A stretch of 64,000 nt of DNA from CAHJXG01 sp965277495. Its GTDB lineage: Bacteria; Pseudomonadota; Alphaproteobacteria; Acetobacterales; Acetobacteraceae. The first letter of the stretch is position 1; each line of letters begins with the position of its first letter. The position numbers and the translations under genes are program-made. Below, piece by piece: positions 36,777-45,563 of this stretch. The stretch lies in the NCBI GenBank assembly GCA_965277495.1, contig OZ255824.1, positions 2,728,001 to 2,792,000 of the forward strand, in the 5' to 3' direction. The notes under the pieces were generated by a model, which was given only the letters and a program-made list of their open reading frames with translations, was not told the DNA's origin and searched no databases.

Positions 36777-38207
36777 ATGTGCCAAGGTGACGATCCCGCC
36801 TGCGCGGACTTCGAGAAGCATCGGATCGATTTTCGCACCGATATGGCAAAGGAGCGCCGGGCATTCCTTAAGTCCAGCTTCGCCGCCACGGGCGGCGCGG
36901 CTGCGCTGGCGACCGCCGGCATCTCCCTCGTGTCCCCGGCGCTTGCGCAAACCTCGGCGGCGCGGCAGCCGGGGCAGCCCGCCTACTTCCATTTGCCCGC
37001 CAATGCCGACACCGTGCACTGGGGATACTTCAGCAAGCTGCTGAAGCCGCAAGTCGAGGTGAACTCGGGCGATTATGTCACCATCGAGACGTTGACCCAT
37101 CAGGCCAGCGACGATGCCGAGCGGATGATCACGGGCGATCCCGGGGCGGAGAGCGTCTATCTTTGGACGAAGGACAAGAAGGGCGTGATGCGCCGGGGCG
37201 CTGGCGGTGGCGACGGCGGGGGACTGGGCGTGCACATCTGCACCGGCCCCGTGGCGGTGCGCGGGGCGGCGCCGGGCGACGTGCTGGAGGTCCGCATCCT
37301 CGACGTGAAGCCGAGGCCGTCCGCCAATCCCGAGTTCAAGGGCCTGTGCTTCGGCAGCAACGCCGCCGCCAACTGGGGTTTCCAGTACAAGGACCTGATC
37401 ACCGGCGACAAGCCGCGCGAGGTGGTCACGATCTACGAGATGGACGCGACGGGCGAGCGCAACTGGGCCCGCGCGATCTATAATTTCAAGTGGGTCCCGG
37501 TCACCGACCCGACGGGAAAGGTGCATCCGACGATCGACTATCCCGGGCTGCTGGTGGACCACTCGCAGACGCAGCGCAACTGGGATGTGCTGAAGAATAT
37601 CCGCGTGCCGATCCGGCCGCATTTCGGCACCATGGGCCTGGCGCCGAAGGAGGCCGACTACGTCAACTCCATCCCGCCGAGCTATACCGGGGGGAACATC
37701 GACAATTGGCGCATCGGCAAGGGTGCCACGATGTACTACCCGGTCGCCGTCGATGGCGCGCTGCTTTCCGTTGGCGACCCGCATGCCGGCCAGGGCGATT
37801 CAGAGCTCTGCGGCACGGCCATCGAGTGCTCGTTGACCGGCACGTTCCAGCTTATTCTGCACAAGCAGGCGGACCTTGGCGGCACCGCGTTGGAGGCGCT
37901 CAACTTCCCGCTAATCGAGACGCAGGACGATTGGGTCATGTCGGGCTTCAGCTACCCGAACTACCTCGCCGACCTCGGCGCCAACGCGCAGAGCGAGATC
38001 TTCGCTAAATCCTCGATTGACCTCGCGATGCGGGACGCGTTCCGCAAGATGCGCAGCTTCCTGATGGGCACGAAGAAGCTGACGGAGGACGAAGCGATTT
38101 CGCTGATGTCGGTGGCGGTGGATTTCGGCATCACCCAGGTGGTGGACGGCAACTGGGGGGTGCACGCGATCATTAAAAAGAACGTGTTCGCCGGGTCGGC
38201 CGCTTGA
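36777..38207 (+). CDS. Tat-exported acetamidase/formamidase family protein
   Basis: A 476-residue FmdA/AmdA-family hydrolase that releases ammonia from a short amide. The Tat signal is ERRAFLKSSFAATGGAAALATAG, followed by an ALA-type cleavage site. Family blocks include VNSGDYVTIETLTHQASDDAERM, GLGVHICTGPVAVRGAAPGDVLEVRI and DPHAGQGDSELCGTAIE. A strong site AGGGGAGAAG precedes ATG 36777; ATG 36843 is an alternative that also keeps the Tat motif. If the substrate is formamide the product formate would arise in the periplasm, where FdhA works. Confidence 0.88.
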   Translation: MCQGDDPACADFEKHRIDFRTDMAKERRAFLKSSFAATGGAAALATAGISLVSPALAQTSAARQPGQPAYFHLPANADTVHWGYFSKLLKPQVEVNSGDYVTIETLTHQASDDAERMITGDPGAESVYLWTKDKKGVMRRGAGGGDGGGLGVHICTGPVAVRGAAPGDVLEVRILDVKPRPSANPEFKGLCFGSNAAANWGFQYKDLITGDKPREVVTIYEMDATGERNWARAIYNFKWVPVTDPTGKVHPTIDYPGLLVDHSQTQRNWDVLKNIRVPIRPHFGTMGLAPKEADYVNSIPPSYTGGNIDNWRIGKGATMYYPVAVDGALLSVGDPHAGQGDSELCGTAIECSLTGTFQLILHKQADLGGTALEALNFPLIETQDDWVMSGFSYPNYLADLGANAQSEIFAKSSIDLAMRDAFRKMRSFLMGTKKLTEDEAISLMSVAVDFGITQVVDGNWGVHAIIKKNVFAGSAA

Positions 38208-38333
38208 GCGCGGCCGCGCAATGATCCAACGCCGCCGGCGAATATTGGCCGGGCATTGACTGCCAAGCGGCACGTTCCGCCCACCGATTGCAGGCTTCCG
38301 GACGCCTGCGCGTTCTGCTACCGCGGCTAGCTC

Positions 38334-39599
38334 ATGGCATCGATGCTCCGGTCCCCAGCAGCCGCGGATGGCGGCTACCGCGCGTTGCTGCGGCGTCGCA
38401 ACTTCGCCCTGTTCTTCGCGGCGTATAGCATCTCGACGCTGGGCACCGCCGCGGTCCCGGTCGCGCTGACCTTTGCGCTGCTCGGCGCCGGCTATTCCCC
38501 ATCCGCGATCGGCGGCGTGCTGGCGGCGCAGACGGCCCCCATGGTGCTGCTGATGCTCGCCGGCGGCGTCGTCGGCGACCGGTGGCCCCGGCACCGCCTG
38601 ATGATCGCGTCCGACCTGCTGCGCTGCGCAACCCAAGCGGCGCTGGCAACCCTGCTGGCCCTCGGCCATCCGAGCCTTCCCGCCCTCATGGCGCTGGCTG
38701 CCTGCTGCGGCCTTGGCACCGCTTTCTACGGACCAGCCGAAAGCGGCCTGATCCCGCAGGTCGCCGGCGCCAAACAGGTCAAGACCGCCAACAGCCTCAT
38801 CAGCCTGTCCGGTTCGCTCGCCGCGATTTTGGGACCGGCGCTGGGCGGCCTGCTCGTCAGCTTCGGCGGCGCGTCGGTCACATTCGGCCTGGACGCGGCC
38901 TCCTACGCCGTCAGCGCCGCGTGCCTCGCGTCGCTGCGCCTCGCGCCCCATGCGGTCACCCGCCGTGCCTCCCTCGTCACCGACTTGCAGCTTGGCTGGG
39001 GCGAGTTCAATCGCCACCGCTGGCTGCAGTTGGTGACCATGCAGCACGGCGTGCTCAACCTGCTCGCCTTCGCGCCGTTTTTCGTGCTCGGCCCGGCCCT
39101 ATTCGCCTCCGTGCCCGATGGCGCCCGCACCTGGGGCCTCATCGCCGCGGCGACCGGCGTGGGCGGGATCGCGGGCGGCTTGCTGGTCCTGCGCGTCCAC
39201 ATACCACGTCCGCTTTTGGCGGTGCAGCTCGCCACCGCGCTGCTGGCAACCCCCCTCGTCATGCTCGCGCTGCATGCGCCCGTGCCGCTGCTGGCCCTGG
39301 GCAGCGCCACGTTCGGCGTCGCCCTCGCGGTCGTGAACGTGTTGGTCCAGACATCGCTGCAAGAGAGCATTCCCCGCGACTTCCTGTCGCGGGTCAGCTC
39401 GATATTCGGCCTGGTGGCGATGGGCCTCGGCCCCATCGGCTTCGCCCTCTGCGGCCCCGTCGCGGACCTGATCGGCACGGAGCGCGCCTTGGGGCTGGGC
39501 GCATGCGCGCTGCTGATGAGCGTGGCTGCGCTGCTGGCGTGCTATGACATTCGAAGGTTCAAGCGTTTTCCCAGTGCCGGCCCGGCCCCGCGCGCTTGA
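38334..39599 (+). CDS. MFS transporter (EntS-like exporter group)
   Basis: A 421-residue, 12-helix major facilitator. The motif-A-like loop is GGVVGDRWPRHRLMIASDLLR, and the N-terminus YRALLRRRNFALFFAAYSISTLGTA is typical of the EntS/macrolide-exporter branch. FYGPAESGLIPQ and NSLISLSGSLAAILGPALGG are also characteristic. It is probably a drug or siderophore exporter; substrate not predictable. Monocistronic by spacing, 126 bp after the amidase and converging on the aminotransferase. Confidence 0.9.
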   Translation: MASMLRSPAAADGGYRALLRRRNFALFFAAYSISTLGTAAVPVALTFALLGAGYSPSAIGGVLAAQTAPMVLLMLAGGVVGDRWPRHRLMIASDLLRCATQAALATLLALGHPSLPALMALAACCGLGTAFYGPAESGLIPQVAGAKQVKTANSLISLSGSLAAILGPALGGLLVSFGGASVTFGLDAASYAVSAACLASLRLAPHAVTRRASLVTDLQLGWGEFNRHRWLQLVTMQHGVLNLLAFAPFFVLGPALFASVPDGARTWGLIAAATGVGGIAGGLLVLRVHIPRPLLAVQLATALLATPLVMLALHAPVPLLALGSATFGVALAVVNVLVQTSLQESIPRDFLSRVSSIFGLVAMGLGPIGFALCGPVADLIGTERALGLGACALLMSVAALLACYDIRRFKRFPSAGPAPRA

Positions 39600-39604
39600 C
39601 CGCC

Positions 39605-41008
39605 TTACTCCGCGGCCGCCAGGGCTGGTTCAGTTTGCAGCTCCGCCCACGCAGCGTCCAGGCCACGGCCGAACCGGGCACATAGCTCGGTTGCCTCCGC
39701 GTGGTCCAAAATCAGCGGCGGGGTGAACGCGATGCGGTCGCCGATGGCGCGCACGATCAGGCCGGCACGCTCGCAAGCGGCTTGCACGCGCAGGCCGATC
39801 CCCGCGGCGGCCGGGTAGGGCAGGCGCGCGGCCTTGTCGGCCATCAGTTCCACGCCGGCGATCAGGCCGACGCCCCGCACGTCGCCAACCAGGGGATGGC
39901 CGCGGAACGCCTCAAGCCCGCTCAGGAACGTCGGCGACACCTCCCGCACGTGGCCGACGATGTCGCGCTCCTCATAGATCTTCAGCGTCTCGATCGCGAC
40001 GGCGCAGGCGACGGGATGGCCGCCATAGGTGTAGCCATGGCCGAACGTGCCATGACGCCGGCTGCCCTCCAGCAGCGCCTCGTGCACGCGGTCGTTGACC
40101 ATCAGGGCGGAGATCGGCTGATAGGCGGCCGAGAGCTGTTTCGCGCACGAGATCATGTCCGGCTCGATGCCGTAGGTCTCGCAGCCCCACATGCTGCCGG
40201 TGCGGCCGAAACCGCAGATCACCTCGTCCGCCACCAGCAGGATGCCGTGACGCCGCAGCACGGCCTGGATGCGCTCCCAATAGCCACGCGGCGGGGTGAT
40301 GGCGCCGCCGCCGCCCTGCACCGGCTCGCCGAAAAAGGCGGCGATGGTTCCCGGACCCTCCTGCTGGATCAGCGCCTCCAGGTTGGCAGCCATCCGGTCG
40401 CTGAACGTTTCTTCGCTCTCGCCCGCCTCATGCCCGCGATAGTAGTTCGGGTTGTCGGCGTGCACGAAGCCCGGCAGCGGCAGGCCGAAACCCTGGTGCA
40501 TGTGCGGCTGGCCGGACAGGCTGACGGTAGCGACGGTGTTGCCGTGGTAGCCGCGCACCCGGCCGATGAACTTGCGCCGCTGCGGCTGGCCTTGGATGCC
40601 CCAATAGGTCCATGCCAGCTTGATCGCAGCGTCGTTCGCCTCGGAACCGCTGCACTGGAACAGCACGCGCGCCATGCCGGGCGGCGCCACGGCCAGCAGG
40701 CGTTCGGCCAGCTCCACGGCGGGTTCGTGCCCCTTTTGGAAGAACGTGTGATAGTACGGCAGCTTCAGCATCTGCCGGTGGGCCGCGTCGGCCAGGCGCC
40801 GCTCGCTGAAACCGAGGCTCGCGCACCACAGCCCGGCCATCGCCTCGATGTATTCCCGCCCCTCGGTGTCCCACACGCGGCAGCCCTCGCCGCGGTCGAT
40901 CAGCACCGCGCCTTCGCGGGCATGGCGGTCGAGGTCGGTCTGCTGATGGACCAGGCTCGCGATGTCGCGGGCGTGCAAGGAATTGGCGTGCAGCGGGTTC
41001 GGGTGCAT
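39605..41008 (-). CDS. Class III omega-amino acid:pyruvate-type aminotransferase
   Basis: A 467-residue PLP enzyme. Landmarks are YIEAMAGLWCASLGF, FQCSGSEANDAAIKLAWTYW, LLVADEVICGFGRTGSMWGCE, and the PLP lysine Lys290 in MISCAKQLSAAYQPISALMV. The family includes beta-alanine, taurine and other omega-amine:pyruvate transaminases. It is the last gene of the taurine/sulfonate-type operon, 21 bp after the ATPase, so an aminosulfonate or a related amine is a reasonable substrate guess. ATG 41008 has GGAG 7 bp upstream; TTG 41029 is less likely. Confidence 0.9.
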   Translation of the reverse strand: MHPNPLHANSLHARDIASLVHQQTDLDRHAREGAVLIDRGEGCRVWDTEGREYIEAMAGLWCASLGFSERRLADAAHRQMLKLPYYHTFFQKGHEPAVELAERLLAVAPPGMARVLFQCSGSEANDAAIKLAWTYWGIQGQPQRRKFIGRVRGYHGNTVATVSLSGQPHMHQGFGLPLPGFVHADNPNYYRGHEAGESEETFSDRMAANLEALIQQEGPGTIAAFFGEPVQGGGGAITPPRGYWERIQAVLRRHGILLVADEVICGFGRTGSMWGCETYGIEPDMISCAKQLSAAYQPISALMVNDRVHEALLEGSRRHGTFGHGYTYGGHPVACAVAIETLKIYEERDIVGHVREVSPTFLSGLEAFRGHPLVGDVRGVGLIAGVELMADKAARLPYPAAAGIGLRVQAACERAGLIVRAIGDRIAFTPPLILDHAEATELCARFGRGLDAAWAELQTEPALAAAE

Positions 41009-41029
41009 AGGCGAGCTCCAATACGGCAA

Positions 41030-41809
41030 TTAGTTTTCCGCCATTTCCCAAATCAGCGACAGCACTTCCTCGCGCGCCGCGACGAAGTCCGGGCGGCTCT
41101 TGACCGCGCGGATGCCCTCGGTAGCGTGGCCACGGGCGAACGGCATCGGCAAGCGGGCGACGATGCGGCCAGGCCGGGGCGACATCACCACGACCTCGGT
41201 GCCGAGATAGACCGCCTCCTCGACGCTGTGGGTGATGAACACGACCGTCATTCCCGTGCGGCGCCAGACGGCGTGCAACTCCTCCTGCATCCGCTCCCGC
41301 GTGAGGGCGTCGAGCGCGCCGAACGGCTCGTCCATCAGCAGCACCTTGGGCTCGTTGCAGAGCGCGCGCGCGATGGCCAAGCGCTGCTGCATGCCGCCCG
41401 AAAGCTCATAGGGGTAGCGGTCGCGGAATTCCCAAAGGCCCGTGGTGCGCAGCCATTGCTCCACCCGGCCCGCGGCGTCCGCCGAGCGTTCGCCGCGCAT
41501 GCGCGGGCCGAAACCGGCGTTGGCGGCCACCGTCATCCATGGGAACAGCGCCGGCTGCTGGAACACCACGCCGCGCTCCGGCCCCGGCCCGGTCACCGCT
41601 TGGCCATCCAGGCTGACCACCCCCGTGGTGGGCGGCAGGAACCCGGCCAGGGTCTGCATCATCGTCGTCTTGCCGCAGCCGGACGGGCCGACGATGCAGA
41701 CGAAATCCCCGCGCGCGAAGCCCAGGTCCGCGCGCTCCAGCGCCCGCACCGCGGATGCGCCAGCCCCGTATGAGACCGAAACATCCGCGAATTGCACGAA
41801 GGACGGCAT
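41030..41809 (-). CDS. Taurine/sulfonate/nitrate-type ABC transporter ATPase
   Basis: A 259-residue ATPase with Walker A GPSGCGKTT, signature LSGGMQQRLAIARAL, Walker B VLLMDEPFGALDALTRERMQ and the switch His in FITHSVEEAVYLG. It is TauB/SsuB-like. The start is ATG 41809, 11 bp after the binding-protein gene; the larger open frame to 42103 runs back into that gene in a different frame. It energises the two permeases encoded upstream. Confidence 0.92.
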   Translation of the reverse strand: MPSFVQFADVSVSYGAGASAVRALERADLGFARGDFVCIVGPSGCGKTTMMQTLAGFLPPTTGVVSLDGQAVTGPGPERGVVFQQPALFPWMTVAANAGFGPRMRGERSADAAGRVEQWLRTTGLWEFRDRYPYELSGGMQQRLAIARALCNEPKVLLMDEPFGALDALTRERMQEELHAVWRRTGMTVVFITHSVEEAVYLGTEVVVMSPRPGRIVARLPMPFARGHATEGIRAVKSRPDFVAAREEVLSLIWEMAEN

Positions 41810-41820
41810 GGGGCCTGAAC

Positions 41821-42840
41821 TCACCCAGCAACCTTGAGCAGGTAGTCGGTGTTGATCGCCTTTTGAAAGGCGTCCAGGCCCGGCGCGCTGCGGATGCTGC
41901 GCTGTTCCACCAAGAAGTCGGCGGTGCTCTTCAGCACCCCGGCGAACTTGCCGGGCTGGCCGGGGGCGCCCAGCCATTGCGGGCCGGCCTGCTGGCTGAA
42001 GGGCACGAAGTCGTACTCCTTCATGTCCGCCATGGCGACGGCCGGGGTGACGCCGGCCTCCTTCGCCACGATGGCGGCGGCCTCCTCGGGCTTTTGCTGC
42101 CACATGGCCAGGGCGCGGTCGTATGCCTTCAGGAAGCCCACGACGGCGTCCGGATACTGCTGCGCGAAGGCGGTACGTACCACGATCAGGTCGGCGATCA
42201 CGTAGCCGGCCTTCTCCAGCGTGTCCCAGGTCTTGTACGGCGCGCCGCCGTTTTCAGTAATCTTGCTGCGCGCCGGCGGCCAGACATAGGCGGCATCGAT
42301 CTCGCCGCGCGACCAAGCCGCCTGGATTGCGGCGGGCTTCATGTCCAGCACCGTCACGTCCCGCTGCGTCAGGCCGTTCGTCTTCAGGAAGCCCAGCAGC
42401 CGGAAATGGCTGGTGGAGCCGAAGGGCGTCGCGACCTTCTTGCCCTTGAAATCCGCCGGGGACTGGATGTTGGCGGCGGTGCGGACCGTCATGTCCTCGC
42501 CCGGCCCGATATTGTCGACGATGCCAATCACCTGGAACGGCAGGCCCTGGCTGATCCCGGCGGCGGTGGCGACGGAGCCGGTCGCCAGGCCTATGTCGCA
42601 GCTTCCGGCGGCGATGGCGGTGTTGATGTCGGCGCCGCTGCCCATCTCGGTCCAGCTCAGCTTCGCGCCGGCGCCTTCCTGGAACCAGCCCAACCCCTTG
42701 GCGATCATCGTCGGCTTGGTCTCGGTGAAAAAGCCGATGTTGACGCCGGGCGGGGCAGCCGCCCACGCCGTGCGCGCCGCTAATGCGCCAGCGCCCCCGC
42801 CAAGCAGCGCGCCGCGCCGTGTCAGGCCGGTGATATTCAT
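41821..42840 (-). CDS. Taurine/sulfonate-type ABC substrate-binding protein
   Basis: A 339-residue binding protein with an export signal that contains TRRGALLGGGAGALAARTAWAAA (Tat-like). Mature landmarks are NIGFFTETKPTMIAKGLGWFQ, GSGADINTAIAAGSCDIGLATGS and AYVWPPARSKI, as in TauA/SsuA proteins. ATG 42840 has AAGGA 8 bp upstream; ATG 42855 is an alternative adding five residues. Ligand class is inferred from the family and the TauD-like neighbour. Confidence 0.9.
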   Translation of the reverse strand: MNITGLTRRGALLGGGAGALAARTAWAAAPPGVNIGFFTETKPTMIAKGLGWFQEGAGAKLSWTEMGSGADINTAIAAGSCDIGLATGSVATAAGISQGLPFQVIGIVDNIGPGEDMTVRTAANIQSPADFKGKKVATPFGSTSHFRLLGFLKTNGLTQRDVTVLDMKPAAIQAAWSRGEIDAAYVWPPARSKITENGGAPYKTWDTLEKAGYVIADLIVVRTAFAQQYPDAVVGFLKAYDRALAMWQQKPEEAAAIVAKEAGVTPAVAMADMKEYDFVPFSQQAGPQWLGAPGQPGKFAGVLKSTADFLVEQRSIRSAPGLDAFQKAINTDYLLKVAG

Positions 42841-42859
42841 TCCATTTTCCTTCATTTGC

Positions 42860-43645
42860 CTATCGTCCAGCCCAATGCACCACGCGCCGCTCGATCAGTA
42901 CCAGCAAGCGGTCGATCGCCACGCCCGCCAACCCGATCATCAGGATGCCGGCGAACACGTAGTCCGAACGCAGGAAGCGGCCGGCGTCCATGATCATCCA
43001 GCCGATCCCGTTCGAGCCGGCGATGATCTCCGCCGCGATCAGCGTGCCATAGACAATGCCGATGGCGAGCCGGGCGCCCATCAGCACCTCGGGCAAAGCC
43101 GACGGCAGCACCACGTGGCGGAGCACCTGCCAGTCGCTGGCCCCCAGCGCGCGCGCCACCTGCAGTCGCGCCGCGGGCACGTTGCGCACGCCGTCCCGCG
43201 CCGCGACCGCCGCCACCGGCAGCGCCGCCAGGAACAGCATGGTGATCTTGCTGGTCTCGCCGATGCCCAGCCACACGATCAGCAGCACGAGGTAGGCGAG
43301 CTGCGGCAGCGGGCGCAGGAACTCGATGAACGGCGCGGCGGCGGCATCGAGCCGCGGGGCATAGCCCATGCCCAGCCCCAGCACGGTGCCCACCAGGGCG
43401 CCGGTCAGGAAGCCTGCCCCAACGCGCAGCAGGCTCATGCCCATATGCTCAAGGATCGAGCGGCCCTTATACCCCTCCTGCACCAGTTCGGTCAGCCCGT
43501 CCCACACATCCAGCGGACCCGGCAGGAACAGGTCCCGCACCAGCCCGCCGCTGGTCACGCCTATCCACAACGCCGTCAGCAGCACGGCGCTCAGGCAGGT
43601 GATGGCCCAGGACGGCAGGCCGGTCCGCAGGGTTATCGTCCGCAT
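42860..43645 (-). CDS. Taurine/sulfonate-type ABC permease 2
   Basis: A 261-residue permease with six predicted membrane segments and the EAA loop (VARALGASDWQVLRHVVLPSALPEVLMG). FIEFLRPLPQLAYLVLLIVWLGIGE is the SsuC/TauC hallmark. Its ATG overlaps the stop of permease 1 (TGATG). Two related but distinct permeases in tandem suggest a heterodimeric channel. Confidence 0.92.
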   Translation of the reverse strand: MRTITLRTGLPSWAITCLSAVLLTALWIGVTSGGLVRDLFLPGPLDVWDGLTELVQEGYKGRSILEHMGMSLLRVGAGFLTGALVGTVLGLGMGYAPRLDAAAAPFIEFLRPLPQLAYLVLLIVWLGIGETSKITMLFLAALPVAAVAARDGVRNVPAARLQVARALGASDWQVLRHVVLPSALPEVLMGARLAIGIVYGTLIAAEIIAGSNGIGWMIMDAGRFLRSDYVFAGILMIGLAGVAIDRLLVLIERRVVHWAGR

Positions 43646-44490
43646 CAGTCCCGGCCCCGCCAATGCACCAGCCGGCGGTCCAGCCGCCGCATCAGCCACG
43701 CCAGCAGCACGCCAAGCCCGCCGAGCAGCAGGATGCACAGCACGATGATGTCGTTGCGCAGGAACTGGCTGGCGGAGATCACCATCCAGCCCAATCCGTC
43801 CGTCGCGGCCAGCAATTCGGCCGAGACAACGGTGGAGAACGCCGCCGCCAGCGCCACCTGCAGCCCGGTCGCGACCATCGGCGCCGCGGAAGGGAACACG
43901 ACGTGGCGGAACACCTGCGCCGTGCTGGCGCCCAACGCGCGGGCGGCCTGGATGCGCTGCTGCTTCACGCCGCTCACCCCGCCGGCGCTGGCGGCGACGA
44001 TGATAGGGAACGCGGTCAGGAACAGCAGGGCGGCCTTGGACAGGTCGCCGGTGCCCAGCCATAGGATCAGCAGGATCATGTAGGACAGCGGCGGCAGCGG
44101 GCGCATGAACTGGACGATCCAGTCCAGCGCCGCGGCGGTCACCCGGTTGACACCCATCCACAGCCCCAGCGGCACGCCCACCAGGACCGCGAGCCCGAAC
44201 CCGGCGCCAAGCCGGCCCAGCGTCGACCCCGCATTGCCCCACAGCGTGGTGCCGCGATATCCGTCCCGCACGATCTCGGCGGCCGCCGCCCATACATCCC
44301 CGGGCGAGGGCAGCAGGTCGCGCGAAACCGTCCCGCCGGCCGAAAGCGCCCACCAAGCCAGCAGCATGGCCGCAACCGAGGCTGCGCCGAACGCCGGAGC
44401 CGGCACGGTGAAGCTGCGACGGACCGGCGCGGACGCCGGCGGCGTCAACCCGATCTTGCCAGCCGCCCCGCTTACGATGATCCCAACCAT
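43645..44490 (-). CDS. Taurine/sulfonate-type ABC permease 1
   Basis: A 281-residue permease homologous to permease 2: WIVQFMRPLPPLSYMILLILWLGTGD and the EAA loop QAARALGASTAQVFRHVVFPSAAP. The frame is open to GTG 44556, giving 303 residues; ATG 44490 is preferred as the first methionine before conserved sequence, but neither has a strong ribosome site. It heads the operon permease 1-permease 2-binding protein-ATPase-aminotransferase. It is divergent from the dioxygenase gene, with about 150 bp for control signals. Confidence 0.87.
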   Translation of the reverse strand: MVGIIVSGAAGKIGLTPPASAPVRRSFTVPAPAFGAASVAAMLLAWWALSAGGTVSRDLLPSPGDVWAAAAEIVRDGYRGTTLWGNAGSTLGRLGAGFGLAVLVGVPLGLWMGVNRVTAAALDWIVQFMRPLPPLSYMILLILWLGTGDLSKAALLFLTAFPIIVAASAGGVSGVKQQRIQAARALGASTAQVFRHVVFPSAAPMVATGLQVALAAAFSTVVSAELLAATDGLGWMVISASQFLRNDIIVLCILLLGGLGVLLAWLMRRLDRRLVHWRGRD

Positions 44491-44639
44491 GCAAGGCCAG
44501 CATGCAATGCCCGTGCTAACGGGTAAAGCTTGGCCTGTGATCCGTTCGGCCGACACCCGGCCAAGCCGGGAGCAGCCAAGGCCACGACAAATCCGCGCTT
44601 TCGCACTATCATCCGGTGCCTAATCTACGGGAGAGCCTG

Positions 44640-45539
44640 ATGAGCGCCACAACAGCCCAGATTACCGGACGCGACGCCGCCGCCGGGATCGACGTCGTGC
44701 CTACTGGCGCGTCGCTCGGCGCCGAGGTTCGCGGCGTCGACCTGCGCCGGATTGACGATGCGGCGTTCGGCGTCATCCATCAGGCCTGGCTCGGCCATTC
44801 GGTGCTGCTGTTCCGCGGACAGGCGCTCTCGGATGACGAGCTCGCCGGGTTCAGCCGCCGCCTCGGCGACCTCGACCTTGCGCCGGTGCAGGAGAATGGC
44901 CGCGCCTCCGTGGAAGGGCGTCCGGAAATCTATGTGGTCTCCAACGTGCTCGGGGCCGACGGTGCGCCGATCGGCAGCCTGGGCGCCGGCGAGGCGGTCT
45001 GGCATACCGACATGTCCTATCTGCCCAAGCCGCCCAAAGCGAGCATTCTGTATGCGCTGGAAATCCCGCCGACCGGGGGCGACACCTGGTTCAGCGACAT
45101 GCGCGCGGCCTATGACCGCTTGCCGGAAGCGCTGAAACACCGGATCGAGGGGCTGCGGGTCAAGCACGACGGCACCTACAACAGCGGCGGTTTCGTCCGT
45201 GCGGGCGTGACGCCGACGGACGACCCGCATGCCTCGCCGGGCACGGTGCATCCGTTGGTTTGCCGCCATCCCGAAACCGGGACCCGGATGCTCTACCTCG
45301 GGCGTCGCCGCAACGCCTACATCGAGGGGCTGCCGCTCGTGGAGTCCGAGGCGCTGCTCGATGAGATCTGGCGCTGCGCCACGACGGACGATATCGCGTG
45401 GCGGCATCGCTGGCGGGTGGGCGACCTGGTGCTGTGGGACAACCGTTCCACCATGCACCGCCGCGACCCGTTCAGCGCCGATGCGCGCCGGGTGATGCAC
45501 CGCACCCAGGTCAAGGGCGACGCGCCGCCTGCGGCCTGA
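44640..45539 (+). CDS. TauD/TfdA-family Fe(II)/2-oxoglutarate dioxygenase
   Basis: A 299-residue dioxygenase. The iron facial triad is visible: His122 and Asp124 in VWHTDMSY and His273 in STMHRRDPF. The 2-oxoglutarate-binding Arg lies in ADARRVMHR just after it. GASLGAEVRGVDL at the N-terminus is standard. It would hydroxylate a substrate such as taurine so that it releases sulfite and an aldehyde, with succinate and CO2. Divergent from the matching importer; ATG 44640 follows GGGAGAG. Confidence 0.9.
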   Translation: MSATTAQITGRDAAAGIDVVPTGASLGAEVRGVDLRRIDDAAFGVIHQAWLGHSVLLFRGQALSDDELAGFSRRLGDLDLAPVQENGRASVEGRPEIYVVSNVLGADGAPIGSLGAGEAVWHTDMSYLPKPPKASILYALEIPPTGGDTWFSDMRAAYDRLPEALKHRIEGLRVKHDGTYNSGGFVRAGVTPTDDPHASPGTVHPLVCRHPETGTRMLYLGRRRNAYIEGLPLVESEALLDEIWRCATTDDIAWRHRWRVGDLVLWDNRSTMHRRDPFSADARRVMHRTQVKGDAPPAA

Positions 45540-45563
45540 TGCCGCCAGACGTAGCGGCGGCGC

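Noticed and set aside
39701..44083. Long plus-strand frames (690 and 580 codons) opposite the taurine-type operon.
   Set aside because: They lack motifs and starts in context; five minus-strand genes there are recognised families.
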